Shown: positions 29,169-38,361 of the stretch, piece by piece | Numbering within the stretch: position 1 is the first letter of the stretch | Layout of the letters: each line of letters starts with the position of its first letter | DNA from: Cyclobacteriaceae bacterium | GTDB taxonomy: Bacteria; Bacteroidota; Bacteroidia; Cytophagales; Cyclobacteriaceae | Direction: 5' to 3' | DNA length: 50,931 bases | Assembly (NCBI GenBank): GCA_025350305.1 | Contig: JANXYC010000063.1 | Location: 1-50,931 of the forward strand | The notes under the pieces: model-generated | Databases searched by the model: none | Told to the model about the DNA's origin: nothing | What the model saw: only the letters and a program-made list of their open reading frames with translations | Program-made: the position numbers and the translations under genes

Positions 29169-31307
29169 ATGGAAGGAGAAGAAGAACTGTTGACACTGCC
29201 GGCGAATGTGCCACAACAGATCACAGAGAGTAATTATATAAGCCGTGATTTGAGCTGGTTGCAGTTCAATTACCGGGTGCTGGACCAGGCGCAGCATATT
29301 GATCGCAGCATTTTTGATCGTCTGAAATTCTTTTCCATAACATCCTCCAACCTGGATGAATTTTGCACCATCCGGCTTGGAAGTCTCTATAACTATCTGG
29401 ACTTCGGTAAAGAACGTTTTGATTATAGTGGCCTTCGGGAAACTCCTTTCCTCAAGCTTTTGCTGCAGGAAGTACAAAAGTTTCTCCTCACCCAACACGA
29501 CTATTATGTCAACAACCTCAAGCCGTTATTCGAAAAGAATGGATTTAAGATAAGTGAATATGAACACTTGTCCCAGCAAGACAAGAACAGAGTCGATCAG
29601 TATTTTCAGCGTACCATCTATCCGATGCTGACGCCAATGATGTTTGACAGCTACCATACCTTTCCAACCCTGAAGAACAATCGACTGTTGATTGGTGTGG
29701 TGACAAAAGCAGCGACGGAGTCAAGTCAGCACCAAAAGGCTTCCTTTATCCAGATACCCAGCAACATCGGACGCTTTTTTGAAATTCTGCAGATGGATGG
29801 CACCATCGCTTTCATACCCATTGAAGATATCATCCGGCATAATGTTCACCATCTGTTCCGAAATGTTGAAGTATTGAGTGTGAATCTCTTCCGTATCAAT
29901 CGAAATGGCGACTTTACCCTGGAAGAAAGTGAAGATATTGAATCCAATTTTCTGGAAGAACTCAAAAGAAAATTGCAAACCAGACGCACCGGAAGGGTCG
30001 TGCGAATGGATCTCCTCGAAGGAGCAGATCCGTGGATGGTGCGACTGCTAAAAATCCAGTGGGACCTGGAGGACCAGAATATTTTTAACGTACCGAAAGA
30101 CAGCATGCTGGATCTGGCCGGTCTTATACAAATCATCAATCATAAAGAATTTAAGGATAAACGGTCCCAGGCAAGACCGCCCATTAAACCGGTCACGTTT
30201 CCGGAACAAGGTCAACGTGATTTGTTTGAAGTCCTGAAAGAACGTGACATACTCCTGCACCATCCCTACAACTCGATGGAGCCAGTGATTGAATTGCTGG
30301 AGAAGGCAGCCGATGATCCGCTGGTATTGTCAATCAAGATTACCATCTATCGCCTCGCAAAAGAATCGAGGGTGAGTGCTGCATTATTAAAGGCCGCTGA
30401 GAACGGCAAGCATGTATCCGTTTTATTTGAAGTGAAAGCCCGCTTTGATGAGGAAAACAATCTCCGGGAGGCCCAGAAACTTCAAAAGTCAGGATGTTTC
30501 GTTATATACGGTTTTGGAGCTTTGAAGACACACACCAAGTTGTTGCTGATTGTGCGGAGAGAACCAGATGACCGGGTTTACAGGTACGTGCATATCTCCA
30601 GCGGAAATTACAATGAAGCCACAGCCAGGCTTTATACCGACATAGGGTTGCTGACTACCCGGGAAAATTATGGCGTTGATGTCTCAGAATTTTTTAATGT
30701 AATCACGGGACACTCGCAGCCATCACCGTATCGCAACCTGATCACTTCCCCGCGGGATATGCGTTTTCAGCTTTGTAACCTGGTAAAGAAAGAAGCTGAC
30801 AACGCACGAAATGGATTGCCGTCCGGCATTATTATTAAGCTCAACTCCATACAGGACAAAGAGTTCATCGATGCCTTATACGAAGCGAGCCAGGCGGGAG
30901 TACCGGTGAAGTTGATTGTCCGGGGAATGTGTTGTTTGCGCCCGGGCCGACAAGGATTGAGTGAGAATATTGAAGTGATTTCCATTGTTGGAGAATACCT
31001 CGAACACTCAAGGGTTTACTATTTCCACAATGCGGATAACCCTAAAGTTTATATCGGCAGTGCCGATGCGATGGTGCGAAGTTTCGACAGACGAATTGAA
31101 TCACTCGTGTTATTGGAACAGGAAATTTTGAAGAAGCAGGTGATGAACATTTTAAGATATAATCTGCGCGACAATGTGAATTCCTATGTAATGAAGGAGG
31201 ATGGGAGTTATGTGGTCAAGGAGCAAAATGGCGAAGTTCCTTTTAATATCCACAAGGAATTTTACAACGTGACAAAGGAAATCATTGAAGATGTGAAACT
31301 TTTCTGA
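29169..31307 (+). CDS. ppk1: Polyphosphate kinase 1
   Basis: Reversible transfer of the ATP gamma-phosphate to polyphosphate. From ATG 29169 it is 712 residues, typical for PPK1. The N-terminal domain has SRDLSWLQFNYRVL and SSNLDEFCTIR. The phospholipase-D-like C-terminal half has the autophosphorylation-type motif GALKTHTKLLLI, then YVHISSGNYN and a second conserved His in GEYLEHSRVYYF. The start at 29115 is rejected because the extra 18 codons translate the intergenic repeat. Probably transcribed after gyrB; ppx converges on it. Confidence 0.95.
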   Translation: MEGEEELLTLPANVPQQITESNYISRDLSWLQFNYRVLDQAQHIDRSIFDRLKFFSITSSNLDEFCTIRLGSLYNYLDFGKERFDYSGLRETPFLKLLLQEVQKFLLTQHDYYVNNLKPLFEKNGFKISEYEHLSQQDKNRVDQYFQRTIYPMLTPMMFDSYHTFPTLKNNRLLIGVVTKAATESSQHQKASFIQIPSNIGRFFEILQMDGTIAFIPIEDIIRHNVHHLFRNVEVLSVNLFRINRNGDFTLEESEDIESNFLEELKRKLQTRRTGRVVRMDLLEGADPWMVRLLKIQWDLEDQNIFNVPKDSMLDLAGLIQIINHKEFKDKRSQARPPIKPVTFPEQGQRDLFEVLKERDILLHHPYNSMEPVIELLEKAADDPLVLSIKITIYRLAKESRVSAALLKAAENGKHVSVLFEVKARFDEENNLREAQKLQKSGCFVIYGFGALKTHTKLLLIVRREPDDRVYRYVHISSGNYNEATARLYTDIGLLTTRENYGVDVSEFFNVITGHSQPSPYRNLITSPRDMRFQLCNLVKKEADNARNGLPSGIIIKLNSIQDKEFIDALYEASQAGVPVKLIVRGMCCLRPGRQGLSENIEVISIVGEYLEHSRVYYFHNADNPKVYIGSADAMVRSFDRRIESLVLLEQEILKKQVMNILRYNLRDNVNSYVMKEDGSYVVKEQNGEVPFNIHKEFYNVTKEIIEDVKLF

Positions 31308-31407
31308 TTCGCTCTTCTCAGTGTGAATTTCTCTATGGTCCTCTCTGTTATAAATCCAACACCCATTCGATAGACGATACTCCAAATATTTGGGTTGACG
31401 GATTTTC

Positions 31408-31427
31408 TAACACCGCGATGCACAGAG
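31408..31427. repeat. CACAGAG-type repeat fragment
   Basis: TAACACCGCGATGCACAGAG lies between the convergent ppk1 and ppx genes and closely resembles the word at 13937-13954. Only a single fragment is seen here. Confidence 0.5.
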
Positions 31428-31468
31428 TCCCAACAGAAGCTATCGGCATGCAGACACCAATCGACATA

Positions 31469-32434
31469 TTATGTTTGCGTTCTGGCAACTTTCTTTTCAA
31501 GCATCATAGTCTTTTTCCCCTTTGATTGATCTTCTGTATTAAAAAACTCAATCTTCCTGTGTTTTTGATTTTTTTCAAAAAGCTGCAAAAGGATGCCGTC
31601 TTTTAATCCAACTTCCGGAACAAGAATGCTTTTCGAATGTGCCCATTCCATTACTTTGATGTAGATGTCGCTCGCGGGTACAATTACATCGGCCCGGTCA
31701 GGGTTCATCTGCAGTTCATAGATGCGTTCTTCCATGGTATGACTTTCCACCATTTTCTTAATTTCCATGATTTTTTTTAGAGACATGGTCTTACCTTGTT
31801 TGACTTGTGCCAGCTCGAAAATTTTGCTGATATTTCCACCCGTGCCTACTGCCGTTACTATCCCGTAATCTTTCTTCACACTGTCTTTTACCCATTTTTC
31901 CATGTCAGCCCACATCACGGGTGAGTCGTGATGCTCCAGGACGCGCACGGAGCCAATCTTAAAAGAGCGGGTCTTTATTTTCTTTCCGCCGGCGAACAGG
32001 TTTAACTCAGTGCTACCACCTCCAACATCAATATGAAGGTAGGTTTTGTCCGTCAGGTAGGAGGAGATCGCCTTGTTGATCAGGGTTGCCTCTACGTGTC
32101 CATCAATGATGTGAATGGTAATGCCCAGTTCTTTTTTTATTTCTTTTACCAATTCCTCTCCGTTTTCCGATTCACGCATGGCAGAAGTCGCACAGAACAT
32201 GAAATCATCCACTTCATACAGCTCCAACAAGAGTTTGTACGTTTTCATCAGCTTTTTAAACTTTTCAATACTTGCTTTACTGATGCGGTTCGTTCCAAAT
32301 ACGTCGTGCCCCAGGCGGAGTGGGAAACGAACATATTCTACCTTCTTAAACATGGCCTTGTCTCCGTGTTCCAGTACACTGGAAACCTGAAAGCGAATGG
32401 CGTTTGAACCGATGTCAATGGCTGCTAGTTTCAT
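31469..32434 (-). CDS. Exopolyphosphatase, Ppx/GppA family
   Basis: 321 residues, the short two-domain form of the ASKHA-fold family. Motifs: KLAAIDIGSNAIRFQVS at the start (phosphate-1 loop), HIDVGGGSTELNLF (phosphate-2) and VGTGGNISKIFEL. Catalytic acid candidate in MRESENGEE. Expected to remove terminal phosphate from polyphosphate or from pppGpp; the short form does not decide between them. The facing ppk1 gene argues for polyphosphate. The C-terminal tail is Lys-rich. Confidence 0.9.
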   Translation of the reverse strand: MKLAAIDIGSNAIRFQVSSVLEHGDKAMFKKVEYVRFPLRLGHDVFGTNRISKASIEKFKKLMKTYKLLLELYEVDDFMFCATSAMRESENGEELVKEIKKELGITIHIIDGHVEATLINKAISSYLTDKTYLHIDVGGGSTELNLFAGGKKIKTRSFKIGSVRVLEHHDSPVMWADMEKWVKDSVKKDYGIVTAVGTGGNISKIFELAQVKQGKTMSLKKIMEIKKMVESHTMEERIYELQMNPDRADVIVPASDIYIKVMEWAHSKSILVPEVGLKDGILLQLFEKNQKHRKIEFFNTEDQSKGKKTMMLEKKVARTQT

Positions 32435-32542
32435 AGGGGAGTATGCAAAGTAAATGCTTAATCACCTGTAATTGTTCGTCAATTATTAAAATTGGTCATC
32501 ATCCTTCATTTTTACCGAGTTATTGATTTTCTTTGCACCGCT

Positions 32543-32668
32543 TATCCAGAAAGACCGAGGGACAGGGCCCTATGAAGTCTTAGCAACCTTGCCAATAACT
32601 TGGTGCTACCTCCCTTTCCTGACGGCAGGAAGAAGATGAGCGGCCATCCTACAAGGCTCTTTCTGGAA
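32543..32668 (+). promoter_or_regulatory. SAM-I (S-box) riboswitch
   Basis: The conserved S-box words occur in order: GACCGAGGGA (32552-32561), GGCCCTATGAAG, GCAACC (32583-32588), TTGGTGCTACCTCC and AGATGAG (32634-32640). The closing helix P1 is CCAGAAAG (32546-32553) with CTTTCTGG (32659-32666), an exact match. It stands 21 bp before the GTG of the first methionine synthase gene. Expected action: SAM binding lowers expression of the downstream met genes. No separate terminator hairpin with a T run is obvious, so control may be at translation start. Confidence 0.93.
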
Positions 32669-32689
32669 AAGTGTTAAACAGCAGAAAGA

Positions 32690-33688
32690 GTGAAAATTGA
32701 AGATATTCTGAAAAAACGTATCATGGTGCTGGATGGCGCCATGGGTACCATGATCCAAAAACACATCCTGACGGAAGCGGATTTTCGCGGGGAACGCTTC
32801 AAGGACCATAAATTCCCGCTCAAGGGAAATAATGACCTGCTTTCGATAACCCGCCCTGACATTATTAAAGACATTCATCGCCAATACTTTGAGGCGGGAG
32901 CGGATATTGCCGAAACCAACACGTTCAGCGGCACCACGGTAGCACAATCCGACTATCACCTGGAGGATATCGTGTATGAACTTAATTTCCAATCGGCCAG
33001 AATCGCTAAAGAGGTGGCGGACGAGTTTACGAAACGAGAGCCAAACAAACCACGCTTTGTAGCAGGAGCCCTCGGACCTACAAACAAAACTGCTTCTTTG
33101 TCACCCGATGTAAACAACCCGGGCTACAGGGCCATTACTTTCGATCAATTAAAAGAGGCTTTTAAGTTGCAGGCAAAAGGGCTTATCGATGGAGGCGTCG
33201 ATTTGCTTTTGTTTGAAACAATCATCGATACACTCAATGCGAAGGCAGCGCTTTTTGCGGCCCAGGAATTATTTGAGGAGATCGGTAAAGCAATACCGAT
33301 CATGGTTTCCGGGACAATTACCGATGCCAGTGGCCGCACGCTTTCCGGCCAGACAACCGAGGCATTTTTGATCTCTGTTTCGCATGTACCATTATTAAGT
33401 ATTGGATTGAATTGTGCTTTGGGCGCCAAGGCATTGCGACCTTATTTGCAAGTCTTGAATGAACAAGCCCCGTTTTTTGTGAGCGCCTATCCAAATGCGG
33501 GCTTGCCCAACGAATTTGGTCAATATGACCAAGGGCCAAAAGAGATGAGCGATCAAATTGAAGAATTTTTACAAGAAGGACTTGTCAATATTATCGGAGG
33601 TTGTTGCGGCACCACACCCGATCACATAAAAGTCATAGCATCGCTCGCCGCGAAGTATAAACCACGGGAGGTAACAGTCAATGCCTGA
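32690..33688 (+). CDS. metH: Methionine synthase, homocysteine-methyltransferase module
   Basis: 332 residues from GTG 32690, equal to the N-terminal module of cobalamin-dependent MetH. It binds homocysteine through zinc: the ligands are Cys242 (GLNCALGAK), Cys305 and Cys306 ([11 protein letters not shown]). The start [12 protein letters not shown] and the segment ETNTFSGT are family signatures. It stops in the linker before the pterin domain, and the next gene begins 8 bp inside its end. The two products together have 1228 residues, about the size of one full MetH. It is directly behind the SAM-I riboswitch. Confidence 0.93.
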   Translation: MKIEDILKKRIMVLDGAMGTMIQKHILTEADFRGERFKDHKFPLKGNNDLLSITRPDIIKDIHRQYFEAGADIAETNTFSGTTVAQSDYHLEDIVYELNFQSARIAKEVADEFTKREPNKPRFVAGALGPTNKTASLSPDVNNPGYRAITFDQLKEAFKLQAKGLIDGGVDLLLFETIIDTLNAKAALFAAQELFEEIGKAIPIMVSGTITDASGRTLSGQTTEAFLISVSHVPLLSIGLNCALGAKALRPYLQVLNEQAPFFVSAYPNAGLPNEFGQYDQGPKEMSDQIEEFLQEGLVNIIGGCCGTTPDHIKVIASLAAKYKPREVTVNA

Positions 33689-36371
33689 TCATTTCTTACG
33701 ACTCAGTGGCCTGGAAGCAGTAACGGTCACGCCTGCATCAAACTTTATCAACATTGGTGAGCGAACGAATGTAACAGGCTCTGCCAAATTCCTTAAACTC
33801 ATCAAAGAAGATAAGTTCGATGAGGCTCTGACAGTTGCTTTGGATCAGGTGCGCGGAGGTGCTCAGGTGATTGACGTGAACATGGATGAGGGGATGCTGG
33901 ATTCTGAAGCAGCAATGGTCAAATTCCTTAACCTGATGGCATCAGAACCGGAAATTTCACGGATACCGGTAATGGTCGATTCATCCAAATGGAACGTGAT
34001 AGAAGCAGGTCTGAAATGCCTACAGGGAAAAAGCATTGTGAACTCCATCAGTTTAAAGGGCGGGGAAGAAGAATTTATCCGGCAGGCCAAATTGGTAAAG
34101 CGTTACGGAGCGGCTACCGTGGTCATGGCTTTTGACGAACACGGTCAGGCCGATACGTACCAAAAAAGAATTGACATTTGTAAACGGGCCTATGATATCC
34201 TCACCAGGCAGCTAAAGTTCCTTCCGCAGGATATCATCTTTGATCCCAATATTTTCCCGGTCGCCACGGGTATCGATGAGCACCGCAATTATGCTCTTGA
34301 TTTTTTCAAAGCGGCAAAGTGGATTCGCGCCAACCTTCCGCACGCCCACGTGAGTGGTGGTGTAAGCAATGTTTCGTTTAGCTTTCGGGGCAATCAACTT
34401 GTGCGCGAGGCGATGCATTCAGTCTTTCTATACCACGCCATTCAGCATGGAATGGACATGGGCATTGTAAATCCTACCATGCTCGCAGTGTACGATGAAA
34501 TCCCAAAGGACTTGTTAGAACGTGTGGAGGATGTCATTCTCAACCGGCGCGAGGATGCTACGGAGCGGCTCCTGGAATTAGCGGAGACTGTCAAAGGATC
34601 TGCGAAAAAGAAGGAACAAGATGATGAATGGAGAAAGGGAACGGTAGAAGAGCGGCTCACCCATTCGTTGGTAAAAGGCGTGATTGATTTTATCGAAGCA
34701 GATATTGAAGAAGTTCGTCATAAATATGATAAACCGCTGCACGTTATTGAAGGCCCATTAATGGCGGGTATGAATGTGGTGGGTGATTTATTTGGTGCAG
34801 GAAAAATGTTCCTGCCGCAGGTGGTGAAGAGCGCCCGCGTGATGAAGAAGGCGGTGGCCTATCTCACGCCCTATCTGGAAGAAGAGAAACGCAGGAGTGG
34901 ACAGGTTGGGAAACCGGCAGCGAAGATCCTGATGGCCACCGTAAAGGGTGATGTTCATGATATAGGAAAAAACATCGTAGGCGTGGTGTTGGCATGCAAC
35001 AATTATGATGTTGTCGATTTAGGTGTGATGGTACCCCCTGAAAAGATCATAGAGGCCGCCAAACGGGAGAAAGTGGACATCATCGGGCTCAGTGGTCTGA
35101 TCACACCGTCCCTTGATGAGATGGTTCATGTTGCCAAAGAAATGCAACATGAAGGGATGGACCTTCCACTGATGATCGGGGGTGCGACAACTTCACGCAT
35201 TCACACGGCAGTTAAAATTGATCCGGTGTACGATGGACCCGTTATTCACGTCCTGGATGCATCGCGGTCCGTTCCGGTGGCCAGCGAATTTATCAACCAG
35301 GAAACGAGAGGAGATTTCAAAATACGTGTCAAGCAGGAATATGTCAAACTTCGGCAGGACCACGAGAGCCGGCAGCTGGAGAAGAATTATATCCCATTGG
35401 CAGTGGCTCGCAAAAATAAAGTTGCCATTGACTGGGATAAATTTCAACCAACAGATCCAGCCTTCCTTGGTAAAAAAGTATTTCTGAACTACCCGTTGAA
35501 TGAGATACGAAAGTATATCGACTGGACGCCCTTCTTTCAAACATGGATGCTGTTTGGACGTTACCCTGATATTTTTAAGGATGCGAAAGTAGGAGAGGAA
35601 GCGAGAAAACTTTTTGCAGACGCTCAAAAAATGCTTGACAAGATTGTAGCGGGTAAAGAGTTGCAAGCCAATGGGGCCGTAGCCTTTTTCCCTGCTCAAG
35701 GAACCGACAGCGATGATGTGATTTTATATAAAGACAAAGGTCTGAAGTCGGAACTGACGACCCTGCACTTCCTGCGTCAGCAAAATAAAAAGGCACAAAA
35801 TCTGCCGAACTTTTGCCTGGCAGATTTTATAGCGCCGGCCTCCACTGGAAAGACGGACTACATCGGCATGTTTGCGGTAACGACCGGTGGGAATATCGAG
35901 AAATTGATAGCTCGCTATAAGGCTCAGCAGGATGATTATCAGGAGATTATGGTTAAGTCGCTGGCTGACCGTTTAGCAGAAGCTTTTGCAGAACTCATGC
36001 ATGAAAAAGTGAGGAAGGAATTGTGGGGCTATGCAAAAAATGAAAACCTTCCCATGGACGAAGTGATCAAGGAAAAGTACCAGGGCATTCGTCCGGCCCC
36101 CGGCTACCCGGCATGCCCCGATCATACAGAAAAGAAGACCATCTTTGATTTGCTCGAAGCGGAAAAGGAAACGGGGATCATACTCACAGAATCTTTTGCG
36201 ATGTATCCTGCCTCATCGGTGAGTGGCTATTATTTTTCAAACGCTGAATCTAAATATTTTGGGTTGGGAAAAATAGAGCGAGATCAGGTAAAGGAATATG
36301 CTGTGCGTAAAGGAAAATCAATCATGGAAATCGAGAAATGGCTTTCACCAAATTTGAGTTATGATATTTAA
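33681..36371 (+). CDS. metH: Methionine synthase, folate, cobalamin and reactivation modules
   Basis: 896 residues. Pterin-binding domain ([16 protein letters not shown], residues 22-37; DVNMDEGM), cobalamin cap (about 310-400), B12 domain with DVHDIG at 424-429 where His426 is the lower axial ligand, and a C-terminal SAM-binding reactivation domain ([15 protein letters not shown] near 820). It needs the upstream module to make methionine. ATG 33681 has a strong GGGAGGT ribosome site (33666-33672), unusual here and good evidence that the split is real and not a sequencing frameshift. Its stop is followed by the inverted-repeat cassette. Confidence 0.94.
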   Translation: MPDHFLRLSGLEAVTVTPASNFINIGERTNVTGSAKFLKLIKEDKFDEALTVALDQVRGGAQVIDVNMDEGMLDSEAAMVKFLNLMASEPEISRIPVMVDSSKWNVIEAGLKCLQGKSIVNSISLKGGEEEFIRQAKLVKRYGAATVVMAFDEHGQADTYQKRIDICKRAYDILTRQLKFLPQDIIFDPNIFPVATGIDEHRNYALDFFKAAKWIRANLPHAHVSGGVSNVSFSFRGNQLVREAMHSVFLYHAIQHGMDMGIVNPTMLAVYDEIPKDLLERVEDVILNRREDATERLLELAETVKGSAKKKEQDDEWRKGTVEERLTHSLVKGVIDFIEADIEEVRHKYDKPLHVIEGPLMAGMNVVGDLFGAGKMFLPQVVKSARVMKKAVAYLTPYLEEEKRRSGQVGKPAAKILMATVKGDVHDIGKNIVGVVLACNNYDVVDLGVMVPPEKIIEAAKREKVDIIGLSGLITPSLDEMVHVAKEMQHEGMDLPLMIGGATTSRIHTAVKIDPVYDGPVIHVLDASRSVPVASEFINQETRGDFKIRVKQEYVKLRQDHESRQLEKNYIPLAVARKNKVAIDWDKFQPTDPAFLGKKVFLNYPLNEIRKYIDWTPFFQTWMLFGRYPDIFKDAKVGEEARKLFADAQKMLDKIVAGKELQANGAVAFFPAQGTDSDDVILYKDKGLKSELTTLHFLRQQNKKAQNLPNFCLADFIAPASTGKTDYIGMFAVTTGGNIEKLIARYKAQQDDYQEIMVKSLADRLAEAFAELMHEKVRKELWGYAKNENLPMDEVIKEKYQGIRPAPGYPACPDHTEKKTIFDLLEAEKETGIILTESFAMYPASSVSGYYFSNAESKYFGLGKIERDQVKEYAVRKGKSIMEIEKWLSPNLSYDI

Positions 36372-36390
36372 ATTGCGAGGTCTTGTGAAT

Positions 36391-36433
36391 TTTCACGCAA
36401 AGAGCGCGAAGGGAATACACAAAGGTCGCAAAG
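36391..36433. repeat. Left inverted arm of the GxxExxY cassette
   Basis: Begins TTTCACGCAAAGAGCGCGAA and ends GGTCGCAAAG; the GxxExxY start codon is one base further on. Its spaced CGCAAAG words match those of the hairpins at 11608 and 44027. Confidence 0.85.
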
Positions 36434-36434
36434 A

Positions 36435-36812
36435 ATGGATGAGAATCAATTATCATATAGAATAATAGGGATAGCCCTGGAATTGCATAAATCTCTTGGA
36501 CCTGGCTTACTGGAATCTGTTTATGAAACAGCTTTAGCCCATGACCTTGTTGAAAGTGGATTGGATGTTAAACGACAGGTATCTTTGCCGTTTGTTTATA
36601 AAGACATAAATATGGAAGCAGGCTACAGAATTGACATTTTGGTCAATGACAAAGTCATTTTAGAGATTAAGTCAATTGACGCCCTGGCACCCATCCATTT
36701 TGCCCAGGCGCTGACCTACTTGAAATTATCAAAATTGAAACTGGCACTCTTAATAAATTTCAATGTCAAAACTCTAAAAGAAGGAATTCACAGAATTGTA
36801 AACCAACTTTAG
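36435..36812 (+). CDS. GxxExxY protein (PD-(D/E)XK nuclease-like)
   Basis: 125 residues, exactly the family size. The name motif is G24-LL-E27-SV-Y30. A PD-(D/E)XK-like core is readable: Glu27, Asp67 (YRIDILV), Glu77-x-Lys79 (LEIKS) and Gln91 (HFAQALTY), ending with the typical LLINFNVKTLKEGI. The family has sporadic distribution and no settled function that I know of. The gene looks more A/T-rich than metH and metF. Start and stop abut the two inverted arms, so the gene and repeats form one unit. It probably rides on met operon transcription. Confidence 0.9.
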   Translation: MDENQLSYRIIGIALELHKSLGPGLLESVYETALAHDLVESGLDVKRQVSLPFVYKDINMEAGYRIDILVNDKVILEIKSIDALAPIHFAQALTYLKLSKLKLALLINFNVKTLKEGIHRIVNQL

Positions 36813-36854
36813 CTTTGCGCTCTTTGCGCCTAACTTTGCGCCCTTTGCGTGAAA
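36813..36854. repeat. Right inverted arm of the GxxExxY cassette
   Basis: Starts with the base after the GxxExxY stop and ends GCCCTTTGCGTGAAA; in reverse complement it reads TTTCACGCAAAGGGCGCAAA and ends GAGCGCAAAG. A GTG inside it (36849) would falsely extend metF. Confidence 0.85.
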
Positions 36855-36863
36855 CAACCGAAC

Positions 36864-37820
36864 ATGAAAGTAACAGAACATATCAAAAACGCCCACGGCA
36901 AAACCCTCTTCAGCATCGAAATTCTCCCCCCATTAAAAGGTGAGAACATCCGCTCCCTCTACGACAACATGGATCCGTTGATGGAGTTCAAGCCTCCCTT
37001 TATTGATGTCACCTATCACCGGGAAGAGTATGTGTACAAAAAGAAAGAGAACGGATTGCTGGAAAAGAGCTCCACGCGAAAACGCCCCGGCACGGTAGGT
37101 ATTTGTGCTGCTATTCAAAATCATTACAAAGTGGATACGGTTCCGCATATAATATGTGGCGGATTCAGTAGGGAAGAAACGGAGAATGCCCTCATCGATC
37201 TTCACTTTCTTGGCATCGACAATGTATTGGCCTTGCAGGGAGATGCAATCAAAACAGAAGCACGTTTTGTTCCTGATCCCGACGGCCATAAGTATGCCTC
37301 CGAATTGCTGGGGCAGATTGTTGCCATGAACAGCGGAAAGTTTCTGGATGAGGACCTTGGGAATGCGTCTCCGACAAGTTTTTGCGTGGGGGTAGCGGGT
37401 TACCCTGAAAAGCACTTCTCAGCACCCAATTTGAAAGCCGACCTCAAATATCTTAAACTCAAAGTGGACATGGGGGCGGAGTATATTGTTACACAAATGT
37501 TTTTCGACAATAAAAAGTATTTCAACTTTGTGGAAAAATGTAAAGAGGCCGGGATCAATGTTCCGATCATTCCAGGCCTGAAGCCGATAACAGCAAAAGG
37601 TCAGGTCAACGTATTGCCCACCATTTTTCATATCGACCTGCCGGAGGAACTTGCGGATGAAGTGGAGAAATGCAAAGACAGCGTTGCGGTAAAGCAAGTG
37701 GGGATCGAATGGGCGATACAGCAATCAAAAGAACTGATGAAGTTCGGTGTGCCCACACTTCATTTTTATTCGATGGGAAAGTCGGATCCGATTTATAAGA
37801 TTGCTAAGGAGTTGTTTTAG
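36864..37820 (+). CDS. metF: Methylenetetrahydrofolate reductase
   Basis: Reduces 5,10-methylene-THF to 5-methyl-THF, the methyl donor for MetH. 318 residues from ATG 36864. The flavoprotein barrel shows FSIEILPP with the catalytic Glu, DVTYHREE, ALQGD, YPEKH and TQMFFDNKKYF, ending LHFYSMGKSDPIYKIAKELF. Starting at GTG 36849 would place the first five codons in the repeat arm, so ATG is preferred. Presumably under the same SAM-I riboswitch as metH. Its last 48 bases have a diverged second copy at 38143. Confidence 0.94.
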   Translation: MKVTEHIKNAHGKTLFSIEILPPLKGENIRSLYDNMDPLMEFKPPFIDVTYHREEYVYKKKENGLLEKSSTRKRPGTVGICAAIQNHYKVDTVPHIICGGFSREETENALIDLHFLGIDNVLALQGDAIKTEARFVPDPDGHKYASELLGQIVAMNSGKFLDEDLGNASPTSFCVGVAGYPEKHFSAPNLKADLKYLKLKVDMGAEYIVTQMFFDNKKYFNFVEKCKEAGINVPIIPGLKPITAKGQVNVLPTIFHIDLPEELADEVEKCKDSVAVKQVGIEWAIQQSKELMKFGVPTLHFYSMGKSDPIYKIAKELF

Positions 37821-37841
37821 AAAAAAGGACTGCTACAACAC
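37773..37841. repeat. metF 3' end, copy 1 of a 69-bp direct repeat
   Basis: Covers the last 15 codons and stop of metF plus 21 bp after it (to GGACTGCTACAACAC). It matches 38143-38211 at 61 of 69 positions by hand count, with the copies exactly 370 bp apart. Confidence 0.9.
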
Positions 37842-38102
37842 ATGATAACAAAGCAATCTATAGCCATGCGACTTTTGGCTTACATGAAACATGAGATCAA
37901 CCTATCACAATTGGTGAACTGGGCAGAAAATGCCATTCTGGTGGGAGGCTTTGAACCTGGAAGCGAAACAGAGATTAGAAAAGTATTAGGTAAGTTGGGC
38001 CTCGCTGATGTAAACAACTTTGGCCTGCTTTGGGAAGATTGCGAGCAGTTGATGGCGCAACTGGGTTATAAAGTGAAAGTAGAGGCTGCCTTAGTTGCTT
38101 AG
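37842..38102 (+). CDS. Small protein of unknown function between metF-end repeats
   Basis: 86 residues: MITKQSIAMRLLAYMKHEI, then LSQLVNWAENAILVGGFEPG, SETEIRKVLGKLGLADVNNF and a last helix with WEDCEQLMAQLGYKV. It looks all-helical, acidic and cytoplasmic, without signal or metal motifs. The opening resembles short proteins of unknown function that I have seen in Bacteroidota and green bacteria, but I cannot name a family. It begins directly after repeat copy 1 (ATG at 37842) and ends 40 bp before copy 2, so it may have arrived as a unit. Confidence 0.65.
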   Translation: MITKQSIAMRLLAYMKHEINLSQLVNWAENAILVGGFEPGSETEIRKVLGKLGLADVNNFGLLWEDCEQLMAQLGYKVKVEAALVA

Positions 38103-38142
38103 TTTGTAAAGTTTGTAGAAGTCCTTCGTTCAATTCTAATCC

Positions 38143-38211
38143 ATGAGCAAGTCCGATCCAATTTATAAGATTGCCAGGCAGTTGTTTTAGAAAAATGGAC
38201 TGCTACAACAC
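38143..38211 (+). pseudogene. Diverged second metF 3' end (fragment)
   Basis: Reads M-S-K-S-D-P-I-Y-K-I-A-R-Q-L-F-stop against M-G-K-S-D-P-I-Y-K-I-A-K-E-L-F-stop in metF. Three codons differ silently (Ser, Pro, Ala) and three give mild changes (G/S, K/R, E/Q), as expected if it once was part of a working metF. Upstream (about 38115-38142) there is weaker likeness to metF (CCTTCGTTCAATTCTAATCC against the codons for PxLHFYS). The rest of this metF is absent. Confidence 0.75.
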
Positions 38212-38301
38212 TCGCGGATGTGATGTAGACTGCAACAGCCCCACTTGGATAAGGTAGGGTCATTGGTTTGATGTATCTGGGCGAAACGGCGGTATTGAGA
38301 G

Positions 38302-38337
38302 TAAATAAAATAGGGACCGAAGCCCCTATTTTATTTA
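38302..38337. terminator. Bidirectional terminator, perfect 14-bp stem
   Basis: TAAATAAAATAGGG (38302-38315) and CCCTATTTTATTTA (38324-38337) are exact reverse complements around an 8-nt loop. The outer halves are A/T-rich, giving a T-rich tail in both directions. It lies between the convergent met operon and lipoprotein gene. The rest of the spacer 38212-38361 shows nothing else. Confidence 0.85.
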
Positions 38338-38361
38338 TGTACTCTACTTTTTTAAAGCCGA

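Larger units (their letters stand above)
36391..36854. mobile_element. Inverted-repeat cassette carrying a GxxExxY gene
   Basis: A 464-bp unit: left arm 36391-36433, the GxxExxY gene, right arm 36813-36854. The arms are inverted copies of one another, about 33 of 43 positions by hand alignment, both beginning TTTCACGCAAAG on their outer side. It sits between metH and metF; removing it would leave about 28 bp between these genes. I see no target-site duplication and no transposase, so mobility is inferred from the arrangement and from empty versions elsewhere in the window. Confidence 0.6.

Noticed and set aside
33675..33690. Frameshift in a single metH gene
   Set aside because: The second gene has its own strong ribosome site and ATG, and the break falls between modules; a sequencing error is still formally possible.
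36849..36863. GTG start for metF
   Set aside because: It lies in the right arm of the repeat cassette; ATG 36864 gives the normal N-terminus.
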